Below, one piece after another: positions 8,597-18,992 of a stretch of DNA of 64,000 bases. How positions within the stretch are numbered: position 1 is the first letter of the stretch; the number at the start of each line of letters is the position of its first letter. Origin of the DNA: Microlunatus sp. Gsoil 973 (GTDB lineage: Bacteria > Actinomycetota > Actinomycetes > Propionibacteriales > Propionibacteriaceae); NCBI RefSeq assembly GCF_009707365.1, contig NZ_CP046122.1, positions 2,108,001 through 2,172,000 on the forward strand, read 5' to 3'. Below the pieces are notes generated by a model. It saw only the letters and a list, made by a program, of their open reading frames with translations. It was not told the DNA's origin and did not search any database. The translations under genes were made by a program, and so were the position numbers.

Positions 8597-8791
8597 TCAG
8601 CGCTCGCTGGCCGGGAGCTCCAGCGCCTCCCAGACCGCGCGCCAGATGGTCTTGCAGTCGATTCCGGCGTCCATCGCCTCGTCGACCGTACGCCCACCGA
8701 GTGCCGCGAGGTTGTGCTGGCTGGCCCAGACCTGGCTGTACGCCGGGCCGAGATGGGTGCGCATCCGCTCCCAGAATTCCGTTTCACGCAT
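8597..8791 (-). CDS. DUF3046 family small protein
   Basis: 64 residues, Trp-rich, with the family signature MRETEFWERMRTHLG and WASQHNLAALGGRT. DUF3046 proteins are actinobacterial and are usually encoded directly upstream of recA, near clgR. Here clgR lies 9 kb away and no recA is present on either side within the window. The function is unknown. The ATG at 8791 gives the canonical length. Confidence 0.88.
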   Translation of the reverse strand: MRETEFWERMRTHLGPAYSQVWASQHNLAALGGRTVDEAMDAGIDCKTIWRAVWEALELPASER

Positions 8792-8862
8792 GATGTGGTC
8801 CAGCCTACGGGCCGTTCACGAACAAGAGTTCGGCGTCCCTTTGCCCGCCGGCAACTAGCAGC

Positions 8863-9361
8863 TCAGCTACCTGCACGTCGACTGACAGTGGCGTCGATCA
8901 CGTGCAGGGTGAAGCCCTCGTCGGGTTGCGGTTCTTCGAAGAGATCTCGGAGGTGGGCGATCCCGTCGGCCGTGATCCGGTGTGAGGTCGGATCCGTACG
9001 CCGGGCCGCCTGCGCCATCGCTGTCCGCAGCGGCGTCCGCAGGTAATGGAGATGTGGTCGGATGCCGAGCCTTCCTGCGCGGGTCACGGCGTCAGCACGT
9101 CGTTCACGGCTCCACATGTTCCAGTCGAGGATGACGGCGACGTCGGTAGCGATGACCTGTGTGGCGGTGTCCCAGATGAGTCCTCGGCAGCGTTCGGCCA
9201 ACTCGGGGTATCGCTGGTCGTCGAACGACAGGCCGTGCAGCCGGAGCATCCATTCATCCAAGCTGAATCGAATCCCGGGGAGGGTTCGGGCGAGTTCCCC
9301 TGGCCAGAGTCGTCTTCCCTGCGCCGTTGAGTCCGGCGAGCAGGTGAATGTCGGCCGCCAT
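8863..9361 (-). CDS. Predicted P-loop kinase (AAA_33/zeta-like), interrupted by a one-base frameshift
   Basis: The start ATG at 9361 gives MAADIHLLAGLNGAGKTTLAR, a Walker A motif at residues 9-17, but this frame stops after 35 residues. Dropping one base from the CCCC run at 9297-9300 joins it to a second frame that continues ELARTLPGIRFSLDEWM and then about 130 further residues to the TGA at 8863. The joined product of roughly 165 residues looks like a small nucleotide or metabolite kinase: an LDEWM acceptor region and an Arg-rich lid. The indel is in a homopolymer, so a sequence error is as likely as a pseudogene. The substrate is unknown. Confidence 0.7.
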
Positions 9362-9452
9362 CTGCGGATCGTATCGACATGGTCCTTCGTGACCTGCCCC
9401 GGTTCCGCCTTCCGATCCGGGGAGTGTCGGTGCGGCGCGGCAAGATGGTCGG

Positions 9453-12400
9453 GTGCGAACGAACACGGCTGATGGGTGCGAGGCGGGTGGGTTCGAGGCC
9501 GGCGGCTTCGGGACCCTCGCGGGCTTCAGCGAGCCGACGCGCACCTGGTTCACCGAGGTGTTCGCCGCGCCGACCCTGGCACAGAGCGGAGCCTGGCAGG
9601 CGATCTCGGCCGGCGAGAACGCCCTGGTCATCGCGCCCACCGGCTCCGGCAAGACCTTGGCCGCCTTCCTGTGGGCCCTCGACCAGTTGGCCGGCCGCCC
9701 CCGGCCGCCGGACAAACAACGCTGCCGGGTGCTGTACGTCTCGCCGCTCAAAGCCCTGGCGGTCGATGTCGAGCGAAACCTCCGGGCCCCGCTGGCCGGC
9801 ATCTCGCGTACGGCCGAACGGCTCGGTGCCGAGGTGCCACAGATCCGGGTCGGCATCCGGTCCGGCGACACCAGCCCCTCCGATCGCCGCAAGCTCACCA
9901 GCCGCCCCCCGGACATCCTGATCACCACGCCGGAGTCGCTGTTCCTGATGCTCACCTCTGCGGCCAGGGAGACCTTGCGGTTCGTCGACACGGTGATCGT
10001 CGACGAGGTGCACGCGATCGCCGGCTCCAAACGTGGCGCCCACCTGGCTCTTTCCCTCGAGCGGCTCGCCGAGCTGACCGGGAAGAACTTCCAGCGGATC
10101 GGGCTGTCGGCGACCGTGCGTCCGCCCGAACGCGTTGCCGGGTTCCTGGGCGGACAGCATCCGGTGCGGGTCGTGGCGCCCGCGGCGGAGAAGAACTGGG
10201 ACCTGCAGATCGTCGTGCCGGTCGAGGACATGTCGGATCTCGACGGTGACCGGCTGGCCGGGGAGGCGGTCGGCCCGCCCTCGATCTGGCCACATGTCGA
10301 GGGCCGGATCCTCGACCTGATCCTCGATCATCGGTCGAGCATCGTGTTCGCCAATTCCCGACGGGTGGCCGAGCGACTGACCTCCCATCTCAACGAGCTG
10401 TACGCCGAACGCCTCGGCGCCGACGTCCCCGACGATGTCCAACCCCCGCCCAGGTGATGGCCCAGTCCGGCGCCGCGAAGGGGATGGACGGAACCGATGC
10501 CCCGCTCATCGCCAAGGCTCACCACGGCTCGGTCAGCAAGGAACAGCGAGCGATCGTCGAGGACGAGCTGAAGTCCGGGCGTCTACGCTGCGTCGTCGCC
10601 ACGTCCTCCCTCGAGCTCGGCATCGACATGGGTGCGGTCGACATCGTCATCCAGGTCGAGTCGCCGCCGTCGGTGGCCAGCGGCCTGCAGCGGGTCGGCC
10701 GTGCGGGCCACCAGGTCGGCGCGATCTCCCGTGGTGTGTTCTTCCCGAATCACCGAGGCGATCTGATCGAGTCCACGGTGGTGGCCACCCGGATGCGCGA
10801 AGGCAGCATCGAGGAGGTCGCCGAGTTGCACAATCCGCTGGACGTGCTGGCCCAGCAGATTGTGGCGATCGTCTCCGACGAGGACATCGACGCCGACCGG
10901 CTTTTCGATCTTGTCCGGCGAGCCGACGGCTATCGGGAACTGCCGCGGAGTGCCTACGAGGCGGTGCTGGAGATGCTCAGCGGCCGCTATCCGAGTGAGG
11001 ACTTCGCCGAGCTCCGACCGCGGATCATCTGGCACCGGGACACCGGATTGTTGCAGGCCCGGCGAGGCTCCCAACGATTGGCCGTGACGTCGGGCGGGAC
11101 CATCCCCGATCGCGGGCTGTTCGGGGTCTTCCTGATCGGCGAGGGCGCCGGTCGGAGGGTCGGCGAGCTCGACGAGGAGATGGTCTACGAATCCCGGGTC
11201 GGCGACGTCATCACCCTGGGCACGACCAGCTGGCGGATCGAAGCCATCACCCACGATCAGGTGCAGGTCTCCCCCGCCCCGGGCGTACCGGCACGTCTGC
11301 CCTTCTGGAAAGGGGATGCGCCGTCCCGACCGGCTGAACTGGGCCGGGCGCTCGGCGGTTTCGTCCGGGAGATCGCGGCGATGCCGGCCACCGAGTCCAA
11401 GCCGCTGCTGCAGTCGACCGGCCTGGACGACTGGGCCGCGGACAACCTGATCGGTTATCTGCATGATCAACAGCAGGCGACCCGGGGACTGCCGACCGAC
11501 ACGCAGCTGATCATCGAACGGTTCCGCGACGAGCTCGGCGACTGGCGGGTCTGCATCCATTCGCCGTTGGGTTCCGCGGTGCACTCGCCCTGGGCGTTGG
11601 CGATCGAGGCGGCGGCCCGCGAACGCTACGGCGTCGACGCATCGGCGACCGCGACCAACGACGGCATCGTGCTGCGGATCCCCGACACCGAGTCCGAGCC
11701 GCCCGGAGCGGACCTGATCATTCATGATCCGGAGACCCTGGAGCAGATCGTCACCGATGAGGTCGGTGGTTCGGCGCTGTTCGCGTCCCGGTTCCGGGAG
11801 TGCGCGGCGCGGGCCCTGCTGCTTCCCCGCCGGGATCCGCGATCCCGCTCCCCGCTGTGGCAACAGCGGATGCGATCGGCCCAGCTGCTCGGCGTCGCTG
11901 CCCGCTACCCGGAGTTCCCGATCGTCCTGGAGACGATGCGGGAGTGTCTGACCGATGTGTTCGATCTTGGATCCCTGCTGGAACTGCAACGGCAGATCGC
12001 GTCCCGGCAGGTGCGGATCGTCGAGGTCGAAACGCAGGAGCCGTCACCGTTCGCCAAGTCGTTGCTGTTCGGCTATGTCGGCGAGTTCGTCTACGAGGGC
12101 GACGTGCCGCTGGCGGAGAAGAAGGCCGCCGCGTTGTCGCTGGACGCCGGACTGCTCGCCGAACTGCTCGGCAAGGACGGCCTGGAACAACTGCTCGACG
12201 CCGACGTGATCGCCGAGGTCGAGGCGGAACTGCAGGGGCTCACCGACGAACGCAGGGCCCGTCACACCGAGCAATTGTTCGACCTGATCCGGACGGCCGG
12301 CCCCTACGACCGGGAGGAACTCGGGCAGCGGACCGCTGAGCTCGATCTCGATACAGCGCTGACCGAGCTGATCGACTCCCGCCGGGTGACCGGGGTGATG

Positions 12401-14044
12401 ATCGCCGGGCGTCACCGGCTCGCCGTCGTCGAGGATCTGGCGCGGCTGCGCGACGGTCTCGGCATCCCGCTGCCACCGGGGATGGTGGCCGACGCCGACG
12501 AGGCGACCGACCCGATCCGTGATCTTGTGCTGCGCTGGGCCAGGACGCATGGACCGTTCCGAGCCCGGACCGTCGCCGAGCGCTACGGCCTCGGGATCGG
12601 CGTGATCATGGGTGCGTTGCGCGGTCTGGTCGACGACCGGACCATCATCGTCGGCAGGTTCCTCGGCGGGGACCAGGAGTCCGAGGGTCGCGAATACTGC
12701 CACCAACGCAACCTGGCGTTGATCAAGCGCCGCACGCTGGCCAAGCTGCGACACGGCATCGAGCCTGTTGATCAGGTCGCCTACCAACGCTTCCTGATGG
12801 ACTGGCAGGGCATCGGATCCGGTGTCCGCGGCACCGAGGCGGTGCTGTCGGTGCTGGAGCAGCTGGCCGGGTACCCGCTGCCGGCGAGCATGATCGAATC
12901 GGTGATCCTGCCGGCTCGGGTCGCCGACTACTCGCCCACCATGCTGGACGAACTGACCTCCTCTGGCGAGGTGGTCTGGATCGGTGACGGTGCGATCGGC
13001 GACAGCGACGGCTGGGTGCGCTTCTATCCGCACGGCAGCGAGTTGCCCGAACCTCTGGACCCGCCGAGCCCACAGGCCGCAGAGCTGCTGGATCGGTTCG
13101 CCTCGGGTGGCGGCTTCTTCTTCGACGATCTGCTGCCTTCCGACGTCGGCCCGGGCATGGACACCAGGCGGCAGAGCTATGTCGACGCGTTGTGGGACCT
13201 GGTCTGGGCGCGCCAGCTCAGCTGCGACACGTTCGCCCCGGTCCGTGCCCTGTCGGCCGAGGGCGCCCTCAAACGACCGGCCCAGCCGCGCGCCCGGGTG
13301 TCGGGGCGGGCCCGGTTCGGTCCGGGTGGCGGGCTGACCCGGCGCCCGCCGCGACCGGGTTTCCGGATGAGTTCGCCGACCACGGTGGGGCGATGGTCGG
13401 CGGTCCGCCGATCAGGTGCTATGGAGCGGGTCCGGTTCGCCGGCGATCTGTTCGCCCGGCTCGATCGGTACGGCGTGCTGACCCGGGGATCGGTGTTGGC
13501 CGAGGACGGCGAAGGCGGCTTCGGTGCGGCCTATCGGGCACTGGCGACGATGGAGGAATCCGGACAGTGCCGGCGCGGCTATTTCATCGAAGGTCTGGGA
13601 GCGGCGCAGTTCGCCGTCACCGGGGCGATCGACCGGTTGCGTGATCATCAACGGGAGATCGAGTTCGACCGGCCGACCGCGGTCGTGCTGGGTGCCACCG
13701 ATCCGGCCAATGCGTACGGCTCCGCGCTGCCCTGGCCGGAACGCGCCGGACACCGGCCGGGCCGCAAGGCCGGCGCGCTGGTCGTGCTGGTGGACGGCCT
13801 GCTGACGCTCTATGTCGAGCGTGGCGGCCGTACGCTCCTGACCTTCATCGAGGACGATCGGATCCTCGGCCCGGCGGTCAATGCGCTGGCCGGCGCGGTC
13901 CAGGCCGGAAACCTCGGCCGGGTCACCATTGAACGCGCCAACGGCGAGCAGATCTTCACCGCCGGCCGGCTCAGCGAGCTGCTGCAGGGGGCGGGATTCA
14001 GGATGACGCCCCAGGGGCTCCGGCTGCGTCCGGAGCGCCGATGA
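9453..14044 (+). CDS. lhr: Lhr-type large DNA helicase, split by a one-base frameshift
   Basis: Two abutting frames together encode about 1530 residues, close to mycobacterial Lhr. Part one (9453-10457, GTG start) carries Walker A APTGSGKT, motif II VDEVH and SATV. Part two (10454-14044) continues with SSLELGIDMG, the motif VI region LQRVGRAGHQ, the winged-helix/Lhr-core domains and the long C-terminal domain. Adding one C in 10443-10451 fuses them (expected ...PPPQVMAQSG). As written, the first frame ends TGATG, so coupled translation of two polypeptides is formally possible, but helicase domain 2 would be separated from domain 1. Lhr is a superfamily 2 3'-5' translocase linked to DNA repair. 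Confidence 0.85.
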
Positions 14045-14510
14045 GGTGTTCTGACTTCTGGGGTGCGGGCACGGCGACCACGGGCACATTGCTGCGTGCC
14101 AGGCAGTAGCGACTGACCGAGCCTTCCAGCAACCGGTCGAACCCGCGGTGCTCGCGGGTGCCGACGACCAGCAGGTCCGCCCGCTCCGATGCACGAACCA
14201 GTTCCGGACCCGGCTCGCCGGAGATCTGGCTGAGCTTCCAATCCGGTTCCGGGGTGACGGAGCGGTACAGCTCGGCGATCGCCTGCCGATCCTCCTCGTC
14301 CCACGATTGTTGGTCCACGAGTGGGGCTCCCGCGACACCGACAGCGAAGGGCAGGCCGGCATGCCAGTGCGGATGGACCGATATGACGTGCAGTCGCGAT
14401 CCGGTGCTCAGGACGTAATCGACCGCCCATTCCAGTGCTGCGCGGGACGGCGCCGAGCGATCGATGCCGACAACCACGGTTCTTCTCGATGCAAACCCTC
14501 TTGGTCCCAT
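13998..14510 (-). CDS. Universal stress protein (UspA family)
   Basis: 170 residues. TVVVGIDRSAPSRAALEWAV at the N-terminus and LLVVGTREHRGFDRLLEGSVS near the C-terminus form the UspA ATP-binding pattern (G-2x-G-9x-GS type). The start ATG at 14510 is used; the open frame extends upstream without homology. Its 3' end overlaps the convergent lhr gene by 47 bases. It probably binds ATP in the cytosol and takes part in stress or dormancy responses, as inferred from the family. Confidence 0.88.
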   Translation of the reverse strand: MGPRGFASRRTVVVGIDRSAPSRAALEWAVDYVLSTGSRLHVISVHPHWHAGLPFAVGVAGAPLVDQQSWDEEDRQAIAELYRSVTPEPDWKLSQISGEPGPELVRASERADLLVVGTREHRGFDRLLEGSVSRYCLARSNVPVVAVPAPQKSEHLIGAPDAAGAPGASS

Positions 14511-14601
14511 GATCACCAATCTCCCGCGGTGACGACGTCGCAAACAGGTGCGCAAGTCCGTCCGTGCGGGTGACCAAGGTCCCCTTGTCGCACCCGCGCC
14601 G

Positions 14602-15501
14602 TCAGAGCAGCCGGCGTCGCAGGAAGTCCAGCTCGGCGGCAACCACCGGGTCGTGTTGATCAAGGAAGGGCGCGTAGTGCCCGCCGGGGACGGTGACCGT
14701 CTCCGCATCCGGAACCCTGTCGGCTGCGCGCCGGGCCGGACCGGGCAGCACAGTCTCATCGTCGGCGCAGATGATCAGCTGCATCGGGCACCGGATCCGC
14801 GCGGCCATCCTGCCCGGACGGTAGATCATCAGCGGCAGCACGGAACGGGCAGCGATCAGCCGACGCCACTGAGGATAACGGCCGTGCGGATCCAGTGCCC
14901 GGTCCGCGTCGAGGGAGTCCGGGGTATTGAGCATCGCGACCGTGCCTCGCGGTCCTGCCAGAGGGATCAGCCGCGGCGGACGTCCGAACAGCCCGCCGAT
15001 CACGTCTGCCAGTGCGATCAGCGGAAAGGTGAGCGCGACGCGCGGCGACTCGTACCGCAGGGCGTTCGGCGCCGCGACGAGGTTGTCCGTCAGCGGGGAT
15101 TGTGCGATGACTGCGGCGACCCCGGGTGTCCTGGCGGCGATGGTGAACAGATGTCCGCCGGTCAGCGAGAAGCCCCAGCAGGCGACCCTGGCCGGGTCGA
15201 CCTCCGGGAGTCGGTGGGCGAAATCGACCGCGGCTGCCAGGTCGGCCAGCTGCTCACCCACCCGGACCACCTGACGTGGCTCGCCCTCACTCTCGCCGAG
15301 GTGCCGGTAGTCGAAGGCCAGCACGCTGAATCCCTCGGCGTGGAACCGCGCAGCGAACCGATCGGTGCCGGGCTCCTTCGTGACGCCGCCGCCGGGCGCC
15401 ATGACGACACACGCGCCGTTGACGCCGGGATAGTGCCAGGCCACACAGTTCTGACCACAACTGCTGAAGCGGACCCGTTGCCGCACGTCGATCGATGACA
15501 T
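14602..15501 (-). CDS. Alpha/beta hydrolase
   Basis: 299 residues of the alpha/beta hydrolase fold. The oxyanion region is VVMAPGGG, the nucleophile elbow is CWGFSLTGGH (Ser in GFSLT, a variant of GxSxG), and the C-terminal VTVPGGHYAPF supplies the His. An ICADDE segment carries the acid. Similar proteins hydrolyse esters or thioesters of unknown type. The ATG at 15501 faces the TetR gene, which is encoded on the same strand 55 bases upstream, so the regulator may control it. Confidence 0.85.
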   Translation of the reverse strand: MSSIDVRQRVRFSSCGQNCVAWHYPGVNGACVVMAPGGGVTKEPGTDRFAARFHAEGFSVLAFDYRHLGESEGEPRQVVRVGEQLADLAAAVDFAHRLPEVDPARVACWGFSLTGGHLFTIAARTPGVAAVIAQSPLTDNLVAAPNALRYESPRVALTFPLIALADVIGGLFGRPPRLIPLAGPRGTVAMLNTPDSLDADRALDPHGRYPQWRRLIAARSVLPLMIYRPGRMAARIRCPMQLIICADDETVLPGPARRAADRVPDAETVTVPGGHYAPFLDQHDPVVAAELDFLRRRLL

Positions 15502-15556
15502 GAGAGAAGTGAACCACGTGGTTCACAACTTGTCGAGAGGGTTCCGGCTCCGCCTT

Positions 15557-16174
15557 TCAGCCGGCCGCCTCCTCACGATCCAGGGCACGTTCCAGCGCGG
15601 CGAGCCCGGCGTCGATCCGCTCCGAATCGCGATTGGTACGCCACTCGACGAGGAATCCGCGCATCGCGGCAAGCATCAGTTCAGCGACCTCCCGTCGACG
15701 CGCTGCGGGCCAGTGGGACGGGCAGAGCGACTCCAACGGCTCGATGTACTGGTCGGCAGCGTCCCGGGCCAGGTGTCGGTAGCGCTTCGGGTCGTACATC
15801 GCCAGTCCGATCGCCTGGTCGATCACCCGGAGTCCGGTGGCATCGTCGGCGAGCACCGGCCAGATCGCCCGGACCCGCCCGGCCAGCGTCGGTATCGCCC
15901 GCGCCCGGATCAGCGCGTTGTCGATGCGCCGGTCGCGGAGACCGAGGAGCGCCTGGCGGAGCAGGTCCTCGATGCCGTCGAAGTGATACAGCAGCACCTT
16001 GTGGGTGGTGCCGGCCGCGCGTGCGGCCCGGCGCAGCGAGAAGTCCGCCAGGCCGTTCTCGGCCAGGTCGTCGGTCACCCGGTCCAACAGCTGCTGCCGC
16101 CGCTGCAGCCCGCGTGCGGTGCCGACGGACCGCCGGTAGGGGGCTGTTCCGGCAGGCTTGGGCGTACTCATCAC
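15557..16174 (-). CDS. TetR-family transcriptional regulator
   Basis: 205 residues. The N-terminal DNA-binding part contains ENGLADFSLRRAARAAGTTHKVLLYHFDG, a typical TetR helix-turn-helix with the LYHF recognition helix. The remainder is a helical ligand domain. Two ATGs at 16174 and 16171 are possible starts. It precedes the alpha/beta hydrolase gene on the same strand, its most likely target. The ligand is unknown. Confidence 0.88.
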   Translation of the reverse strand: MMSTPKPAGTAPYRRSVGTARGLQRRQQLLDRVTDDLAENGLADFSLRRAARAAGTTHKVLLYHFDGIEDLLRQALLGLRDRRIDNALIRARAIPTLAGRVRAIWPVLADDATGLRVIDQAIGLAMYDPKRYRHLARDAADQYIEPLESLCPSHWPAARRREVAELMLAAMRGFLVEWRTNRDSERIDAGLAALERALDREEAAG

Positions 16175-16231
16175 CTGATTGTGCCCGACACCGCACGAAC
16201 GGCGGCCCGGACCGACCCGAACCCGCCCCGG

Positions 16232-16795
16232 CTACTCCACCGGGTGGCGTGCGCTGAGCAGCTTCATGAACTCGCGCATCCACGTCGGGTGGTCCGGCCA
16301 GGCGCGGCCGCTGACCAGGTTGCCGTCCACCACCCCACCACCGTCGGCGAAGACTCCGCCGCCGAGCTCGACGTCGACCCCGAGTTCGGGGTAGGCCGAG
16401 GAGGTGCGCCCCTTGAGGACGCCGGCGGCGGCCAGCAGCAGCGGCCCGTGGCAGAGTGCCGCGACGGGTTCGTCGGCGTCGAAGAAGTACCGGACGATCC
16501 GTCGGGCGTGCTCGTCGTTGCGGATGTACTCCGGCGCCCGCCCGCCGGGAACCACGGCGGCGATGTAGTCGGCGGGATTCACGTCGGCGAACGCGACGTC
16601 GGCCTCCCAGGTGTGCCCGAGTTTCTCGGTGTAGGTGTCGAAGCCGTCGACGAAGTCGTGCACCACGAACTGCAGCCGCTTCTTCTGTGGTGCTGCGATG
16701 TCGACGTCGTACCCGGCCTCCTGCAATCGTTGGTAGGGATAGAAGACCTCGAGGGTCTCGGCAGCGTCGCCGGTCAGGATGATCACTTTGGGCAT
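16232..16795 (-). CDS. DJ-1/PfpI family protein (second copy)
   Basis: 187 residues starting MPKVIILTGDAAETLEV, with the nucleophile elbow ALCHGPLLLAAAG and the VVPGGRAPEY strand. It belongs to the PfpI/protease-I-like branch and is distinct from the protein at 8029-8571. ATG 16795 is preceded by GGAGATCG. The family covers deglycases, chaperones and isocyanide-hydratase-like enzymes, so the precise activity is open. It is 58 bases upstream of the TetR gene on the same strand and may share its transcript. Confidence 0.85.
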   Translation of the reverse strand: MPKVIILTGDAAETLEVFYPYQRLQEAGYDVDIAAPQKKRLQFVVHDFVDGFDTYTEKLGHTWEADVAFADVNPADYIAAVVPGGRAPEYIRNDEHARRIVRYFFDADEPVAALCHGPLLLAAAGVLKGRTSSAYPELGVDVELGGGVFADGGGVVDGNLVSGRAWPDHPTWMREFMKLLSARHPVE

Positions 16796-16914
16796 CACGA
16801 TCTCCTCTGCTGCGGCTCCTCGCGTGAGCCGGTCCAGGCCAAGCATCCCGCCGGTCGGAGGTCGGGGCAAGCGGCGTCGGCGGACCTCGCGTCAACGGTC
16901 AGTGCTGGCCGGCG

Positions 16915-17993
16915 GCGTTCCGCGGCCTGTTCCGCGGAGCCGAGCGGGGCCGAGCGTTCGGCATGTTCGGCGCCACCATCGGCGTGTCAACCGCCATCGG
17001 CCCCATCCTCGGCGGGCTCCTGGTCAAACTCGGTGGGCCGGACTTCGGTTGGCGGCTGGTGTTCTACGTCAATGTCCCCGTCGGCATCGTGTTGTTGGTG
17101 CTGATCCGTCGCCTGCTGCCCTCCGGACAGCCCGGGCGTTGGCAGTCACTCGACCCGGTCGGCGTGCTGATCTTCGCTTTGTCGGTGCTGCTGGTCCTGT
17201 ACCCCGTGGTGACGGGCAACCAGGGCGAGCCGCTGTCGCACCGGCCCTGGTGGCTGCTCGGCCCGGCCGTCGCCGGACTTGTCATCTTCGTGTTCTGGGA
17301 GCGGTTCTGGACGTCCCGTGAGCGGGCGACGCTGGTGGAGTTGGCGTTGATGAAGCAGCCGTCGTACGTCTTCGGGCTCGGCCTTGGCACCTTCTACTTC
17401 GCCGGGTTCACCTCGATCTTCCCTGATCACGACGCTGTTCCTGCAGAACGGGCTGGATTACAGCGCATTGCAGGCCGGGGCAACGCAGATGACCTTTGCC
17501 GTGGGCTCAGCGGTCTCGGCCTGGTTGAGTGGCCGGCTGGTCCAGCGCTACGGCCGGTTGCTGGTGGTGATCGGTCTGGTCGCCGTGGCCGTCGGCCTGG
17601 TCGGCCTTGATCTGTTGGCGTCGCGGGTGACTGGAATGGTCGGACTCAAACTGGCGCCGGCACTGCTGCTCACCGGGCTCGGCGGCGGGTTGGTGGTGTC
17701 AGGCGAATGTGACGTTGACCCTTGCCGACGTCGACCCCGTCCATGCCGGGGCCGGTGGCGGCATGCTGCAGACCGCGCAGCGAGTGGGTTCCGCGCTCGG
17801 GGTCGCTGTGGTCCTCGCGCAATTCTTCGCACGTCTCGGCCAGACACGAGGCGACTATCCGAAGGCGTTCTCCGACAGCCTGCACACCACGATCGGGTTC
17901 GTCGGGCTCGCGCTCCTGCTGGCCCTGCTCGACCTCTTCCGGAGGCGGATCAGGCGGCGGCCCGGGCCAGCGGCCGAACCGGCAGCGGCATGA
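16915..17993 (+). pseudogene. MFS drug transporter (EmrB/QacA, DHA2 type), 5'-truncated and frameshifted
   Basis: The first recognisable residues are FRGLFRGAERGRAFGMFGATIG, from the middle of the first half of a 14-TM transporter, so the N-terminal helices are missing. The protein then continues in three frames. The switch near 17421-17423 is an extra C (expected SIFLITTLFLQNG) and the one at 17702-17703 an extra G (before VTLTLADVDPVHAG). Several hydrophobic segments remain (VFYVNVPVGIVLLVLI, LLLTGLGGGLVVS). The two indels might be sequence errors, but the missing start shows that this is a remnant. Its end overlaps clgR on the other strand by 44 bases. Confidence 0.8.
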
Positions 17994-18258
17994 CGATCTT
18001 CTCGTGGATCGCGAGCTTCTCGCTGACCACGGACAGGATCACCGACAGGGGCACGTTCAGGGCGTTGCAAATGGCCCCCAGCAGCTCGCTGGAGGCTTCC
18101 TTCTGACCGCGTTCGACCTCCGACAGATAGCCGAGGCTGACCCGGGCGGCTTTGGACACCTCCCGGAGCGTCTTGCCCTGCAGTGTGCGCTCTTCACGGA
18201 GGGTCTCGCCGATCAACTCCCGCATGAGAATCGGCTTCAGCGTTTGGACCTCACCCAT
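17950..18258 (-). CDS. clgR: ClgR-like XRE-family regulator
   Basis: 102 residues. The helix-turn-helix segment [31 protein letters not shown] is almost the family consensus for ClgR, the actinobacterial activator of clp protease and related stress genes. The start ATG at 18258 matches the usual N-terminus ([18 protein letters not shown]). It lies downstream of cinA on the same strand, the typical order rimO-pgsA-cinA-clgR. The expected downstream neighbour, recA, is absent. Confidence 0.93.
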   Translation of the reverse strand: MGEVQTLKPILMRELIGETLREERTLQGKTLREVSKAARVSLGYLSEVERGQKEASSELLGAICNALNVPLSVILSVVSEKLAIHEKIVMPLPVRPLARAAA

Positions 18259-18398
18259 GGCAGACACTGTACCCACCCTTCGAACCACATCCTTGCGGTA
18301 TTCCGTTGCTGATCATCCGAAGTCACAACAACCAGTGGTTGCCGAATCATTCCGACCCGGAACACGATGCGCACCGGACGGGTCGCCGATGCGGCGGC

Positions 18399-18992
18399 TC
18401 AGGCCTGGCAGACCTGCTGCAACTGGCGCAGCGAGGCGCGGACGGTCTGCTCACGGACGGCAGCGCGATCACCGTGCAGCGCGAGTTGTCGGACACACAC
18501 CACACTGTCGGTGTGCTGGTCGTCCCAGCTGCCGGCAGCCGGCGGCTTGCGAGCCACCGCGGTGAACACGGTTCCCGCGGGATGGCCCTCCTGCTCATCG
18601 GGTCCGGCGACCCCGGTCACCGCGACTCCCCAGGTGGCATCGCACCGCTCGGCGATGCCCAGCGCCATCTCGACGGCGGTCAGCTGGGCGACCGCGCCGT
18701 GTTCGGCCAGCGTGCGTTCCGACACCCCGACCAGTGCCGCCTTCAGATCGGTGGCGTAACTGATCACGCCGCCACGGAAGATCGCCGACACCCCGGGGAC
18801 GCTGGTCAGTACGGCGCCGATCAGTCCTCCGGTGAGCGATTCGGCGGTGGCGACCGACTCGCCGCGCGCCGAGAGCGTCTCGATCAATCCGGCGATCAGC
18901 TCCTGCAGATCCGGATCGGCGAGGAGATCGCCGGGGCCACCCGCCTGCCCGCTGCTCGGGGTCCGGATGCCTTTGGCCATCGTGTCAGTCAC
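18399..18992 (-). CDS. cinA: CinA C-terminal-type nicotinamide-nucleotide amidase
   Basis: About 197 residues, corresponding only to the C-terminal CinA/PncC domain, which deamidates nicotinamide mononucleotide. The core motifs are VATAESLTGGLIGAVLTSVPG, SYATDLKAALVGV and GVAVTGVAGPDEQEG. The GTG at 18992 overlaps the pgsA stop and is a likely start; ATG 18980 is an alternative. Actinobacterial CinA proteins at this locus are often single-domain. It is probably co-transcribed with rimO and pgsA upstream and clgR downstream. Confidence 0.88.
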   Translation of the reverse strand: MTDTMAKGIRTPSSGQAGGPGDLLADPDLQELIAGLIETLSARGESVATAESLTGGLIGAVLTSVPGVSAIFRGGVISYATDLKAALVGVSERTLAEHGAVAQLTAVEMALGIAERCDATWGVAVTGVAGPDEQEGHPAGTVFTAVARKPPAAGSWDDQHTDSVVCVRQLALHGDRAAVREQTVRASLRQLQQVCQA

